Below the pieces are notes generated by a model that was given only the letters and a program-made list of their open reading frames with translations, made no database searches and was not told the origin of the DNA. Made by a program: the position numbers and the translations under genes. A stretch of DNA of 64,000 nucleotides from Vibrio sp. VB16. Its GTDB lineage: Bacteria > Pseudomonadota > Gammaproteobacteria > Enterobacterales > Vibrionaceae. Below are positions 25,512 through 33,107 of this stretch, one piece after another. The first letter of the stretch is position 1, and each line of letters opens with the position of its first letter. The stretch is taken from assembly GCF_015594925.2 (NCBI RefSeq), contig NZ_CP087591.1, forward strand, positions 1,426,001 through 1,490,000, read 5' to 3'.

Positions 25512-25580
25512 CTTGTTGCCCAAGGTATCATAAGTCTATAAAGACAGTACTTTTGATACCTTGAACGAAAGGGCAACAAG
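25512..25580 (-). repeat. Long structured inverted repeat downstream of the DUF2892 gene
   Basis: CTTGTTGCCC plus AAGGTATCA (25512-25530) pairs with TGATACCTT (25554-25562) and GGGCAACAAG (25571-25580), leaving an 8-nt one-sided bulge and a 23-nt apical region. That region itself contains a GTCT-TTAT-AGAC mini-hairpin on the minus strand. No T-run follows, so it is not a classic terminator. Confidence 0.75.
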
Positions 25581-25581
25581 G

Positions 25582-25767
25582 TTATTTACAGCCTAGTTTC
25601 TTCAAAACTGACACCGCCGGACAGAATCCAGTGAAGGCACTTTGTAACAGGTTTAGGCCGGCAAAGACGGTTAACCACATAAATGCCGGATGCACAAAAT
25701 GAGTTAAAATTACTGATAACAGAACCATGCTACCAGCCAATACTCTTATACCGCTATCTACTGTCAT
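25582..25767 (-). CDS. Small DUF2892 (YgaP-like) inner-membrane protein
   Basis: The product has 61 residues with two hydrophobic helices (about 11-28 and 32-50) and an FTGFCPAVSVLKKLGC tail. This is the DUF2892 fold, which forms the membrane part of the E. coli rhodanese YgaP and also occurs alone. The conserved CP motif and the C-terminal Cys suggest contact with sulfur species. The start at ATG 25767 is preceded by AGGATAGGAAA; the frame opens slightly upstream. It is divergent from the ArsR regulator and shares its operator region, and may be co-transcribed with the CoA-disulfide reductase gene about 210 bp downstream. Confidence 0.85.
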   Translation of the reverse strand: MTVDSGIRVLAGSMVLLSVILTHFVHPAFMWLTVFAGLNLLQSAFTGFCPAVSVLKKLGCK

Positions 25768-25794
25768 TTTCCTATCCTCGATAATGATCACATG

Positions 25795-25821
25795 ATTACT
25801 ATAATATTCTAAATTAGTAAT
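25795..25821. promoter_or_regulatory. Candidate ArsR-family operator 1
   Basis: ATTACTA and TAGTAAT arms are separated by 13 bp. The same TTACTA/TAGTAA half-sites recur at 25871-25891, and this copy lies close to the start of the divergent membrane-protein gene. Confidence 0.5.
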
Positions 25822-25863
25822 GTCTAATGTTATTTTTATTTATTCGAATAAACTAATTAAGAG

Positions 25864-25891
25864 TTGACTAATTTTACTATATTAGTAAAAT
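25864..25891 (+). promoter_or_regulatory. Promoter overlapped by 21-bp palindrome (ArsR operator 2)
   Basis: TTGACT (25864-25869) and TAAAAT (25886-25891) make a sigma-70 promoter with 16-bp spacing. The spacer and -10 are covered by a perfect dyad, ATTTTACTA-TAT-TAGTAAAAT at 25871-25891. This is the expected layout for autorepression by the regulator encoded at 25924. A further palindrome, TTTATTCGAATAAA, lies a few bases upstream near 25836-25850. Confidence 0.75.
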
Positions 25892-25923
25892 CTAAATAAG
25901 TGAATTAACTGACTGGAGCTGGC

Positions 25924-26217
25924 ATGGAACTGATAAAAATGCAAAGTAACGCCGTTGAGATGTCTGAGTTACTCAAGACGATGGCGCACCCAGAAAGATT
26001 AATGGTTCTCTGCCAACTAATGCAGGGAGAACTCGGTGCTGGGAAGCTGCAAGAACAGTCCTCTTTGAGCCAGTCAGCTTTTTCTCAGCATTTGACCGTG
26101 TTACGTAAACACGGGTTGGTCAACGTTAGAAAAGAATCGCAACAAGTTTTTTATTCGCTATCAGATGAGAGAGTTGGTTCTTTGATTGCGAGTCTACATC
26201 AGATTTATTGTGTATAA
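25924..26217 (+). CDS. ArsR-family persulfide-type repressor (YgaV/BigR/SqrR-like)
   Basis: This is a 97-residue winged-helix repressor. The DNA-recognition region LSQSAFSQHLTVLRKHGLV is typical of ArsR proteins. It lacks the CxC metal site. Instead it has Cys30 (VLCQL) and Cys96 (IYCV), 66 residues apart, the same spacing as the two cysteines that form a polysulfide bridge in SqrR, BigR and Vibrio HlyU. It therefore probably releases DNA when persulfide accumulates. GGAG precedes the ATG. It is the first gene of a plus-strand operon with two YeeE-type permeases and an RND pump, and it sits opposite the DUF2892 gene. It differs enough from HlyU to be a separate paralogue. Confidence 0.9.
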   Translation: MELIKMQSNAVEMSELLKTMAHPERLMVLCQLMQGELGAGKLQEQSSLSQSAFSQHLTVLRKHGLVNVRKESQQVFYSLSDERVGSLIASLHQIYCV

Positions 26218-26243
26218 ATTTTAATTACTTTTAGAGGTAAAAA

Positions 26244-26663
26244 ATGGGCTTCGCCATTCCTTGGGATTCGTTGTTCGGTGGTGTGCTATTAGGGATATCA
26301 GCCACTTTGTTGTTACTAATGAATGGAAAGATCGCTGGGATAAGCGGGATTTTAACTGGGCTCTTAACGCCCAAGTCAAAAGATTATTCTTGGCGGTTAT
26401 TGTTTTTCGTAGGGATGATTTCAGGCGGCATGATAGGCGTCGCATTTTTCGATGTACACATACCGACCGAATTCGCGGAGAGTGCAGGATTGATAGCGTT
26501 GGCTGGATTCTTAGTTGGTGTGGGAACCAAACTCGGAAATGGTTGCACAAGTGGCCATGGCATTTGTGGGATGGGGCGCTTGTCTTTTCGTTCTGTTATT
26601 GCGACCGCTATTTTTATGTTGGTTGCTGCGTTGACCGTGTTTGTTCGTCTTCACCTATTGTAG
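26244..26663 (+). CDS. YeeE/YedE-family half permease, PmpA-like
   Basis: The product has 139 residues and about four hydrophobic helices. It is one half of a YeeE/YedE sulfur permease. The conserved NGCTSGHGICGMGRLS motif near residues 101-116 carries the cysteine that binds thiosulfate or sulfane sulfur in this family. Its partner gene starts 12 bp after the stop, and together they equal a full-length YeeE. Membership in a persulfide-type operon suggests transport of thiosulfate or a sulfane-sulfur compound, in which direction is unknown. Confidence 0.88.
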   Translation: MGFAIPWDSLFGGVLLGISATLLLLMNGKIAGISGILTGLLTPKSKDYSWRLLFFVGMISGGMIGVAFFDVHIPTEFAESAGLIALAGFLVGVGTKLGNGCTSGHGICGMGRLSFRSVIATAIFMLVAALTVFVRLHLL

Positions 26664-26675
26664 TTTGGAGTGAGT

Positions 26676-27131
26676 ATGTTTCGTTTTGTTTCTCTTATCG
26701 CGGGTATTTTGTTTGGCCTTGGTATGGCTATATCTGGCATGGTAGACCCAGTTAACGTGATTGGATTTTTAGATGTGGCTGGTGAGTGGTCACCAGATCT
26801 TATGTTTGTGATGGGGGGAGCACTTGCGGTGTTCTTGCCTGCCTATTTACTTATTATTAAACCTCGTAATAAACCAGTTCTAGCGGAGGCATTCACCCTT
26901 AGCAAAAATACTAAGGTAGATACTCGATTGGTTCTAGGCGCAGGCACATTTGGATTTGGTTGGGGCTTGGTCGGTTTGTGTCCGGGTCCTGTTGTTTCAT
27001 CACTCGCTGCTGGTAATGCTGGCGTGGTGATATTTTTCGCCACGATGATGGTTGGCCTTGGTACTGCTAATATTTTGATTTGCATCAACAAAAAGAAGTA
27101 TTCCGACCCCCAAACGGTTTCGGGTAACTAA
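26676..27131 (+). CDS. YeeE/YedE-family half permease, PmpB-like
   Basis: This is the second half of the two-gene YeeE/YedE permease, 151 residues with about four helices. It carries the matching conserved segment GWGLVGLCPGPVV, whose cysteine pairs functionally with the CTSGHG cysteine of the first half. The ATG at 26676 is chosen with GGAG five bases upstream; a GTG at 26670 overlaps that ribosome site. It follows its partner directly and is 58 bp before the RND pump gene, apparently in the same transcript. Confidence 0.88.
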   Translation: MFRFVSLIAGILFGLGMAISGMVDPVNVIGFLDVAGEWSPDLMFVMGGALAVFLPAYLLIIKPRNKPVLAEAFTLSKNTKVDTRLVLGAGTFGFGWGLVGLCPGPVVSSLAAGNAGVVIFFATMMVGLGTANILICINKKKYSDPQTVSGN

Positions 27132-27189
27132 TATAAATAAGTAATGGTGTGGTTAAACATCACAACAGTTGGTCTGTTTAGGAGGAAAG

Positions 27190-30100
27190 ATGAAAAAGGA
27201 CTTTAATGGTGGGTTTGTTCATAAGGTAATGAACAGTTTCTTTCCTCCGATATTAATTCTGCTTGCGCTCGCAATCGGAGTGGTATCACTTGTGATGACG
27301 CCTAAAGAAGAAGACCCCCAGATTATCGTCCCAATGGCGGATGTTATCATTCAAGCACCGGGTCTGAGTGCTAAACAGGTTGAAAAACAGGTCACCGAAC
27401 CACTAGAAAAATTGTTGAGTCAAATAGACGGCGTTGAGTATGTCTATTCGACGTCTGTGCGTGGCGCTGCTCAAGTTATCGTAAGGTATTACGTTGGAGA
27501 AGGGCGAGAGGATGCGCTAGTAAAGCTGTATAACAAGCTTTACGCGAATCAAGATAAGGTACCTGCGTCAGTAACTAGCTGGATAGTTAAGCCAGTAGAG
27601 ATAGATGATGTCCCCATTGTCGTCGCCTCACTCTACTCAACCAATCCTCAACAAATCGGCAGCTACGAATTACGTCGAATCGCACAACAAGCGACTCAAA
27701 GGCTTAAAGCATTAGACAGTACAAATGTGGTTGAAGTCATTGGTGGACAGTCTCGTATCGTCGAAATAGAGCTAAACAGTTCGGCGATGGCCAGTCGCAA
27801 AACCACAATAGATGACCTGCAGAATGCGTTTTCTGTCAGCCATAACAAGCAAAATTCCGGATTGGTCCATCAGTCAGGGTTGGTGTACGAGCTAGAATCC
27901 GGACAGTTTTTCACTAAGGCAGAAGAACTTGGCGAACTGGTTGTTAATGTTGTGGATGGTCGGCCAGTGTTTCTGCGCGATGTTGCTGTTATCTCAGATG
28001 GGCCGGAAGAAGCAACGGATGATACTTGGTTTCAATTTGGTTCTGCGAATGGAGAAATTAGCGAGACCTACCCTGCGGTCTATATCTCCGTGGCCAAACA
28101 GAAAGGCTCTAACGCCGTAACCGTTGCTGAAAGTGTACTGCAAGAACTTGATAGCCTGAAACGGGAACAGCTGCCGAAAGGTGTTGAACTCAGTGTTATA
28201 AGAAATTACGGCCAAACGGCAGATGATAAGGTATCGAATCTTGTATCAAGTTTAGGTATTTCAATCCTAACTGTTGTCGTGTTTGTCGGTCTATTCTTAA
28301 ACTGGCGAAGTGCGTTGGTGGTAGGCATCGCTATTCCAATCAGCTACGGCGCCGCGCTAGGGATGGACTTGGCGTTCGGTTACTCCATTAATCGCGTCAC
28401 CTTGTTTGCTTTGATCCTCGCACTTGGCTTAATCGTGGATGACCCCATTGCCAGCATCGATAACATCGAGCGTTATCTAAAACGAAAAGACCTTTCGCGT
28501 ACGAAAGCGATCGTTTTAGCGATGGCCGAAATTCGAAGTGCTTTGCTTATGTCGACTGTCGCCATCGTAATTGTCTTTACCCCAATGTTTTTTATTACCG
28601 GCATGATGGGCCCATACATGGCGCCACTCGCATTTAATGTGCCGATAAGCGTTGTATTTAGCACCATTGTTGCCTTTATGATAACCCCATGGTTAGCGCG
28701 TAAAATATTGCGAAGGGCAAGTGATGATGGCGCATACGATGTACAAACGACCTTGTTGTATAAATGGTATAAAAAGCTACTACACCCACTGCTGAGTAAT
28801 CGACGTAAAAGTTGGTTATTCTTAGGCCTTGTTGCGGTTCTCTTTGCGGGTGCGGCTCTACTCCCTGCCTTAAGGCTTGTCCCTTTAAAGCTGCTTCCGT
28901 ACGACAATAAAAATGAGTTTCAACTCGTTGTAAATATGCCCGAGCAGTCCAGTTTTGTTAGCACATCAAATGCATTGCGAGATTTCTCGGACTATCTGGT
29001 TAGCGTACCTGAAGTTGTGTCAGTTTCTGCTTTTGCAGGGGTTGCCTCTCCAATGGACTTTAACGGTATGGTTAGGCATTACTTTATGCGCAGTCAGCCT
29101 AATCAAGGTGAACTTCGTATTGTCCTTGCCGATAAAGACAGACGAGTCCAACAATCTCACGAGATAGTTACTAGGTTAAGAGATGATATCGAGCTTATTG
29201 CCGTCAAGCATTTTGCCGATATTCAGTTAGTCGAGGTCCCACCGGGCCCCCCTGTGATTGCCACCATCACGGCGGAAGTGTATGGCGAAGAGACGACCAG
29301 TTACGACGTACTCCAACAACAAGCCTTGAAAGTGGCGGAAAGATTAAAGCGAGAGGAATTTGTCTCGGAAGTTGATACCTCCATCCAAGGTAAATTTGAG
29401 ACGTGGCAATTCGTTGTTGATAGAGAAAAAGCCGCTCTGTCAGGAATATCAGTATACGACATCAATGAAACGATTCGGACTGCCAATCAAGGTTTTGTAT
29501 TAGGTCATCTACAAGCTGAGCGGGAGATCAATCCTTTGCCAGTAAAGGTAAGATTGGCAAAACATAATCGTGACGATCTGAATAAATTAACCGCGCTTTA
29601 TGTACGTGGGCGAGCAGGTATCGCTAAGAATGAAGTTCATGGTGCTTTGGTCGATGCCCCTCAACCTTTGGTACAGGTTTCTGAATTGGGCTCGTTTGTG
29701 AAACAACCGGTTGAGCAGCCTATAAACCACAAAAATTTAAAACCTGTCGTTTATGTTTACGCTGAATCGGCCGGTAGGGTACCCGGTGGAATTGTTGCCG
29801 ATGTGATGTCCGATAAAGATGAAGAGACGTTAAGCGAACGAAACCCTGTCAGCACGCGACATTATCTAAATAATGGTGCCGGTGATGGTTGGTCAGTGGA
29901 GCCCGGTACCACCGTCGTTTGGAGTGGGGAAGGTGAATGGAAAATAACGGTAGATGTGTTCATTGATCTTGGCATTGCGTACGGCGCGGCGTTACTAGGC
30001 GTGTTTGTGGTTATGCTTATTCAAACCGGCCTTCCTGCGGTATCTGGTATTATTATGCTCGCGATTCCGTTAACCGTTATCGGCATCATGCCTGGATTTT

Positions 30101-30510
30101 GGCTGCTCAACGTGTTTAGTGACGATATCAATGGCTACCCAAATCCAGCACTCTTTACGGCAACGGCAATGATAGGAATGATCGCCTTAGCCGGCATCGT
30201 CGTGCGAAACTCACTTGTGCTGATTGAGTTTATCCAACAATCGCTCGCGGAAGGTAAAGCGCTAACCGATGCGCTTATTGAGTCTGGGGCGGTTCGTATG
30301 AGGCCAATTTTACTTACGGCAGGTACGACGCTATTGGGAAACATAGTCATTACTCTTGACCCTATTTTTAATGGTTTAGCATGGGCGATTATATTCGGTA
30401 TAACAGCCTCAACCGTATTTACCTTGTTGGTCATTCCCGTGGTTTATAATCTCGCTTATCGCGATGTAAAAGGACATGGTTTACCCATTCAAGAAGAGGA
30501 AGAAGCATGA
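27190..30510 (+). CDS. RND-family efflux pump inner-membrane subunit
   Basis: This is a proton-driven RND transporter of 1106 residues with the usual twelve-helix, two-porter-domain design. The helix-4 proton-relay pair is present as Asp417-Asp418 (GLIVDDPIASIDNIER). At the helix-10 position where AcrB has lysine, this protein reads VVRNSLVLIEF, so arginine replaces lysine, as in the divergent subgroup that begins with an EEDPQI motif near residue 35. AGGAGG lies just before the ATG at 27190. It comes before its adaptor gene, the reverse of acrAB, and overlaps it by 4 bp. No outer-membrane channel gene is linked. Its position behind a persulfide-type repressor suggests it exports a sulfur-derived or electrophilic compound. 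The substrate is not known. Confidence 0.92.
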   Translation: MKKDFNGGFVHKVMNSFFPPILILLALAIGVVSLVMTPKEEDPQIIVPMADVIIQAPGLSAKQVEKQVTEPLEKLLSQIDGVEYVYSTSVRGAAQVIVRYYVGEGREDALVKLYNKLYANQDKVPASVTSWIVKPVEIDDVPIVVASLYSTNPQQIGSYELRRIAQQATQRLKALDSTNVVEVIGGQSRIVEIELNSSAMASRKTTIDDLQNAFSVSHNKQNSGLVHQSGLVYELESGQFFTKAEELGELVVNVVDGRPVFLRDVAVISDGPEEATDDTWFQFGSANGEISETYPAVYISVAKQKGSNAVTVAESVLQELDSLKREQLPKGVELSVIRNYGQTADDKVSNLVSSLGISILTVVVFVGLFLNWRSALVVGIAIPISYGAALGMDLAFGYSINRVTLFALILALGLIVDDPIASIDNIERYLKRKDLSRTKAIVLAMAEIRSALLMSTVAIVIVFTPMFFITGMMGPYMAPLAFNVPISVVFSTIVAFMITPWLARKILRRASDDGAYDVQTTLLYKWYKKLLHPLLSNRRKSWLFLGLVAVLFAGAALLPALRLVPLKLLPYDNKNEFQLVVNMPEQSSFVSTSNALRDFSDYLVSVPEVVSVSAFAGVASPMDFNGMVRHYFMRSQPNQGELRIVLADKDRRVQQSHEIVTRLRDDIELIAVKHFADIQLVEVPPGPPVIATITAEVYGEETTSYDVLQQQALKVAERLKREEFVSEVDTSIQGKFETWQFVVDREKAALSGISVYDINETIRTANQGFVLGHLQAEREINPLPVKVRLAKHNRDDLNKLTALYVRGRAGIAKNEVHGALVDAPQPLVQVSELGSFVKQPVEQPINHKNLKPVVYVYAESAGRVPGGIVADVMSDKDEETLSERNPVSTRHYLNNGAGDGWSVEPGTTVVWSGEGEWKITVDVFIDLGIAYGAALLGVFVVMLIQTGLPAVSGIIMLAIPLTVIGIMPGFWLLNVFSDDINGYPNPALFTATAMIGMIALAGIVVRNSLVLIEFIQQSLAEGKALTDALIESGAVRMRPILLTAGTTLLGNIVITLDPIFNGLAWAIIFGITASTVFTLLVIPVVYNLAYRDVKGHGLPIQEEEEA

Positions 30511-31556
30511 AGAAGTCAAAGATCTTATTGGGTTTAGCCCTATTCTCTATATTGGGATTACTGTTTTTATATATGGCCGGTTTTTTTTCCGAGAAGTTAC
30601 CAGAACAAGGGTTACGACACTCGGCTGATTATCCTCAAATCGAAACCGTTGCAATCATGCCGCAAACGATGCCGGTCAGTTACGAATTCACTGGCACTGT
30701 GGCGGCGGATCAAAAGGCCATTATATCTGCACGACTAACCGCTAAGGTGGCGGAAGTCCTCGTTAATGTTGGATCGGTTGTAAAGCAAGGCGATGTATTA
30801 ATGAGGTTAGAAAGTCGAGACCTCGACGCAAGAGTAAAGCAAACAGAGCAAGCTTTATCGTCAGCACAGGCAATATTGAATGCGGCACGTAAAGAATATC
30901 GACGAGTAAAAGAGCTGGTTAGTAAGAAGCTTCTATCCCAATCTCAGTTTGACAAAGCAGAAAGCGATCTAAAAACGGCGCAAGCTTCATTTAAACAAGC
31001 AGAAGCGGCAGTGGTTGAAGCCGAGACGACTTTTGGCTTTAGTATGATAACGGCGCCTTTTGATGGACTCATTACTCAGAAGAATACCAATATGGGGGAC
31101 ACGGCCTCTCCGGGTATGCAATTGTTGAGTATGTATAACCCTGAAAAGCTTCAACTACAGGTTAATATTTCAGAAGCTCAAATTAGAGATGTCCATCTTG
31201 GTTCCAGTTTGGCTTATCAGTTGCCAACGTACGATATTAAAGGAAAAGGCAATGTAGTTGAGATATCACCTGCGGCAGATAACAGTTCACGAAGTTTTGT
31301 CGTTAAGCTAGAGATGGATACTACATCTCTGGTGTATCCAGGGGTCTATGGCAAGGTTGTGCTGTCAAGCGGTGAGCAATCGGTGCTTATTCTTCCTGAA
31401 AATACGGTATATCAAGTTGGTCAGTTAGACTATGTGAAAGTCATTCAAGATGGTGTTATCCATAATCGTTTGGTTCAACTTGGTGACAATAATCAGGTGA
31501 GGAAAGGTGTTTTGAGTGGTGATAATTTGGTCATAGAACCGCTAAAGTATAGGTAA
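30507..31556 (+). CDS. RND efflux periplasmic adaptor (membrane fusion protein)
   Basis: This is a 349-residue adaptor linking the RND pump to an outer-membrane channel. An N-terminal hydrophobic anchor (about 7-27) without a lipobox cysteine is followed by a split lipoyl/barrel-sandwich domain (VSARLTAKVAEVLVNVGSVVKQGDVLMRLESRDLDA and GFSMITAPFDGLI) around a coiled-coil hairpin (about 105-165). A beta-barrel domain follows. It starts inside the stop of the pump gene (ATGA), so translation is coupled. It is the last gene of the ArsR-led operon, followed by a T-rich terminator. Confidence 0.92.
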   Translation: MKKSKILLGLALFSILGLLFLYMAGFFSEKLPEQGLRHSADYPQIETVAIMPQTMPVSYEFTGTVAADQKAIISARLTAKVAEVLVNVGSVVKQGDVLMRLESRDLDARVKQTEQALSSAQAILNAARKEYRRVKELVSKKLLSQSQFDKAESDLKTAQASFKQAEAAVVEAETTFGFSMITAPFDGLITQKNTNMGDTASPGMQLLSMYNPEKLQLQVNISEAQIRDVHLGSSLAYQLPTYDIKGKGNVVEISPAADNSSRSFVVKLEMDTTSLVYPGVYGKVVLSSGEQSVLILPENTVYQVGQLDYVKVIQDGVIHNRLVQLGDNNQVRKGVLSGDNLVIEPLKYR

Positions 31557-31602
31557 AAACGAATAGAAAAATTATGTTCTAGCAAACAACAAAAAAAGAG
31601 AG

Positions 31603-31637
31603 AGAGGTCCGTTAACGGGCCTTTCTTTTTTTTTTCA
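31603..31637 (+). terminator. Terminator after RND operon
   Basis: GAGGTCC and GGGCCTTTC arms (with one G-U pair) around GTTAAC are followed by a run of about ten T. Confidence 0.85.
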
Positions 31638-31723
31638 TTGTTTTAATTTGTTTCGAAATGTGTTTATACGTCCAATTTTTCATTTTAAGTCAAAAATATC
31701 GTTAATTTCTAATTCTTTTATTT

Positions 31724-31745
31724 ACTTTCGTTTGATTGCGATCAA
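31724..31745. promoter_or_regulatory. Overlapping DeoR-type box and FNR-like site before gatZ
   Basis: ACTTTCGTTTGATT (31724-31737) is the reverse complement of a 13-mer found before the second DeoR gene (42903-42915). It overlaps TTGATTGCGATCAA (31732-31745), which matches the FNR consensus TTGAT-N4-ATCAA exactly. The site ends 35 bp before the ATG. A TTTCGAAATG box also lies at 31651-31660. Confidence 0.55.
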
Positions 31746-31780
31746 AAATAAAGGAAGGATTACGAAATGAGGGTTCGGAA

Positions 31781-33040
31781 ATGAAAAGTATTGTAGCTAA
31801 ACATAAAAATGGTGAACACATAGGGATATATTCCGTCTGTTCGGCTCACCCGTTAGTAATAGAGGCGACGCTAAGATATGAACTTAATACTGATAACAAA
31901 GTGTTAATTGAAGCGACGTCTAATCAGGTCAATCAGTTTGGTGGCTACACGGGTATGAAACCAGCAGATTTCTACAAATTTGTAAACGAGATTGCGAAAC
32001 AAGTTGGTTTCGATCAGGACCGAATAATACTAGGTGGCGATCACCTTGGCCCTAACTGCTGGCAGAAAGAACCAGCTGCAGAGGCAATGGAAAAATCGAA
32101 AGTACTAATCAGAGACTACGTAAAAGCTGGATTTACTAAGATTCATTTAGATGCATCCATGTCTTGTTCTGATGATCCGGTTCCTTTGGACCCCGTCGTT
32201 GTCGCTCAACGAGCGGCGATTCTATGTGAGGTGGCAGAACAAGCCGCAAGTGATGAACTTAAAGGGCGTTTAACCTACGTTATCGGTACAGAAGTCCCTG
32301 TTCCTGGTGGCGAAAAAGAAGCCATTAATTCTGTGCATGTTACTACGGTAAAAGATGCAGAAAATACGGTAACAACGCATGTGGAAGCCTTCAAAGCTAG
32401 AGGGATAGAACAGGCGCTATCGAGGGTCGTTGGTATTGTTGTTCAACCTGGAGTTGAGTTCGACCATTCGAGTGTTATTCATTACAAGCCTGAAGAAGCG
32501 AAAGATTTATCAACGTATATCGAAAGCACAGATTTCGTATACGAAGCCCATTCGACGGATTATCAAACAAAAGAAGCATTTAGAGAGCTAGTGAGAGACC
32601 ATTACGCCATCTTGAAAGTGGGTCCAGCCGTGACATTTGCGCTTAGAGAAGCGGTGTTTGCTTTGGCTGATATTGAAGAAGAATTAGTGGCTTCAGAAGC
32701 GAAGAGCCATATTAAAGATGTGATTCACGAAGTGCTATTAGATGACCAAACTTATTGGAAAAACTATTATAGTGAAACACACTCTAAAGCAATGGTTGAT
32801 TTAAACTATAGCCTTTCAGACAGGGTACGATATTACTGGACTAATCCTAGAATAACTCGCGCAATGGATAGCCTAATTACCAATTTAGAAACGTTAGAAA
32901 TACCACTTGGTATGTTAAGCCAGTACCTTCCTGAGCAGTATAAAAAAGTAGTAGCAAGTGAACTCGACTCTAATCCAAAATCACTGATGATGAGCAAGAT
33001 TCAGGGTGTTCTGGATGATTACTCTTACGGGTGTAATTGA
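31781..33040 (+). CDS. gatZ: GatZ/KbaZ-like tagatose-bisphosphate aldolase subunit
   Basis: GatZ and KbaZ are non-catalytic, chaperone-like subunits needed for stability and full activity of the GatY/KbaY class II tagatose-1,6-bisphosphate aldolase. The product is 419 residues, the family length, and shows IGIYSVCSAHPLVIEATLRYE, GGDHLGPNCWQ and EAHSTDYQT as conserved stretches. I use the ATG at 31781, where GAGGG gives a ribosome site; the upstream in-frame opening runs into the operator. It is separated from the catalytic gatY gene by a kinase gene on the other strand and by gatD. DeoR- and FNR-like sites lie just upstream. Confidence 0.92.
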   Translation: MKSIVAKHKNGEHIGIYSVCSAHPLVIEATLRYELNTDNKVLIEATSNQVNQFGGYTGMKPADFYKFVNEIAKQVGFDQDRIILGGDHLGPNCWQKEPAAEAMEKSKVLIRDYVKAGFTKIHLDASMSCSDDPVPLDPVVVAQRAAILCEVAEQAASDELKGRLTYVIGTEVPVPGGEKEAINSVHVTTVKDAENTVTTHVEAFKARGIEQALSRVVGIVVQPGVEFDHSSVIHYKPEEAKDLSTYIESTDFVYEAHSTDYQTKEAFRELVRDHYAILKVGPAVTFALREAVFALADIEEELVASEAKSHIKDVIHEVLLDDQTYWKNYYSETHSKAMVDLNYSLSDRVRYYWTNPRITRAMDSLITNLETLEIPLGMLSQYLPEQYKKVVASELDSNPKSLMMSKIQGVLDDYSYGCN

Positions 33041-33068
33041 TTCTAACTCTGTTAATACGTGAATAATA

Positions 33069-33103
33069 AAAACCCCCGTCAAACTCTGATTGACGGGGGT
33101 TTT
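33069..33103. terminator. Bidirectional terminator between gatZ and FGGY kinase
   Basis: AAAACCCCCGTCAA and TTGACGGGGGTTTT form a perfect 14-bp GC-rich stem around ACTCTGA, flanked by A and T runs. Confidence 0.92.
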
Positions 33104-33107
33104 GGTT

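Noticed and set aside
25512..25580. Integron attC/VCR site
   Set aside because: The stem has one large bulge and lacks the conserved core GTTRRRY and RYYYAAC boxes; there are no gene cassettes around it.
25924..26217. Metal-sensing ArsR (arsenic or zinc)
   Set aside because: There is no CxC in the recognition helix and no ars genes nearby; the cysteine spacing and neighbours point to sulfur.
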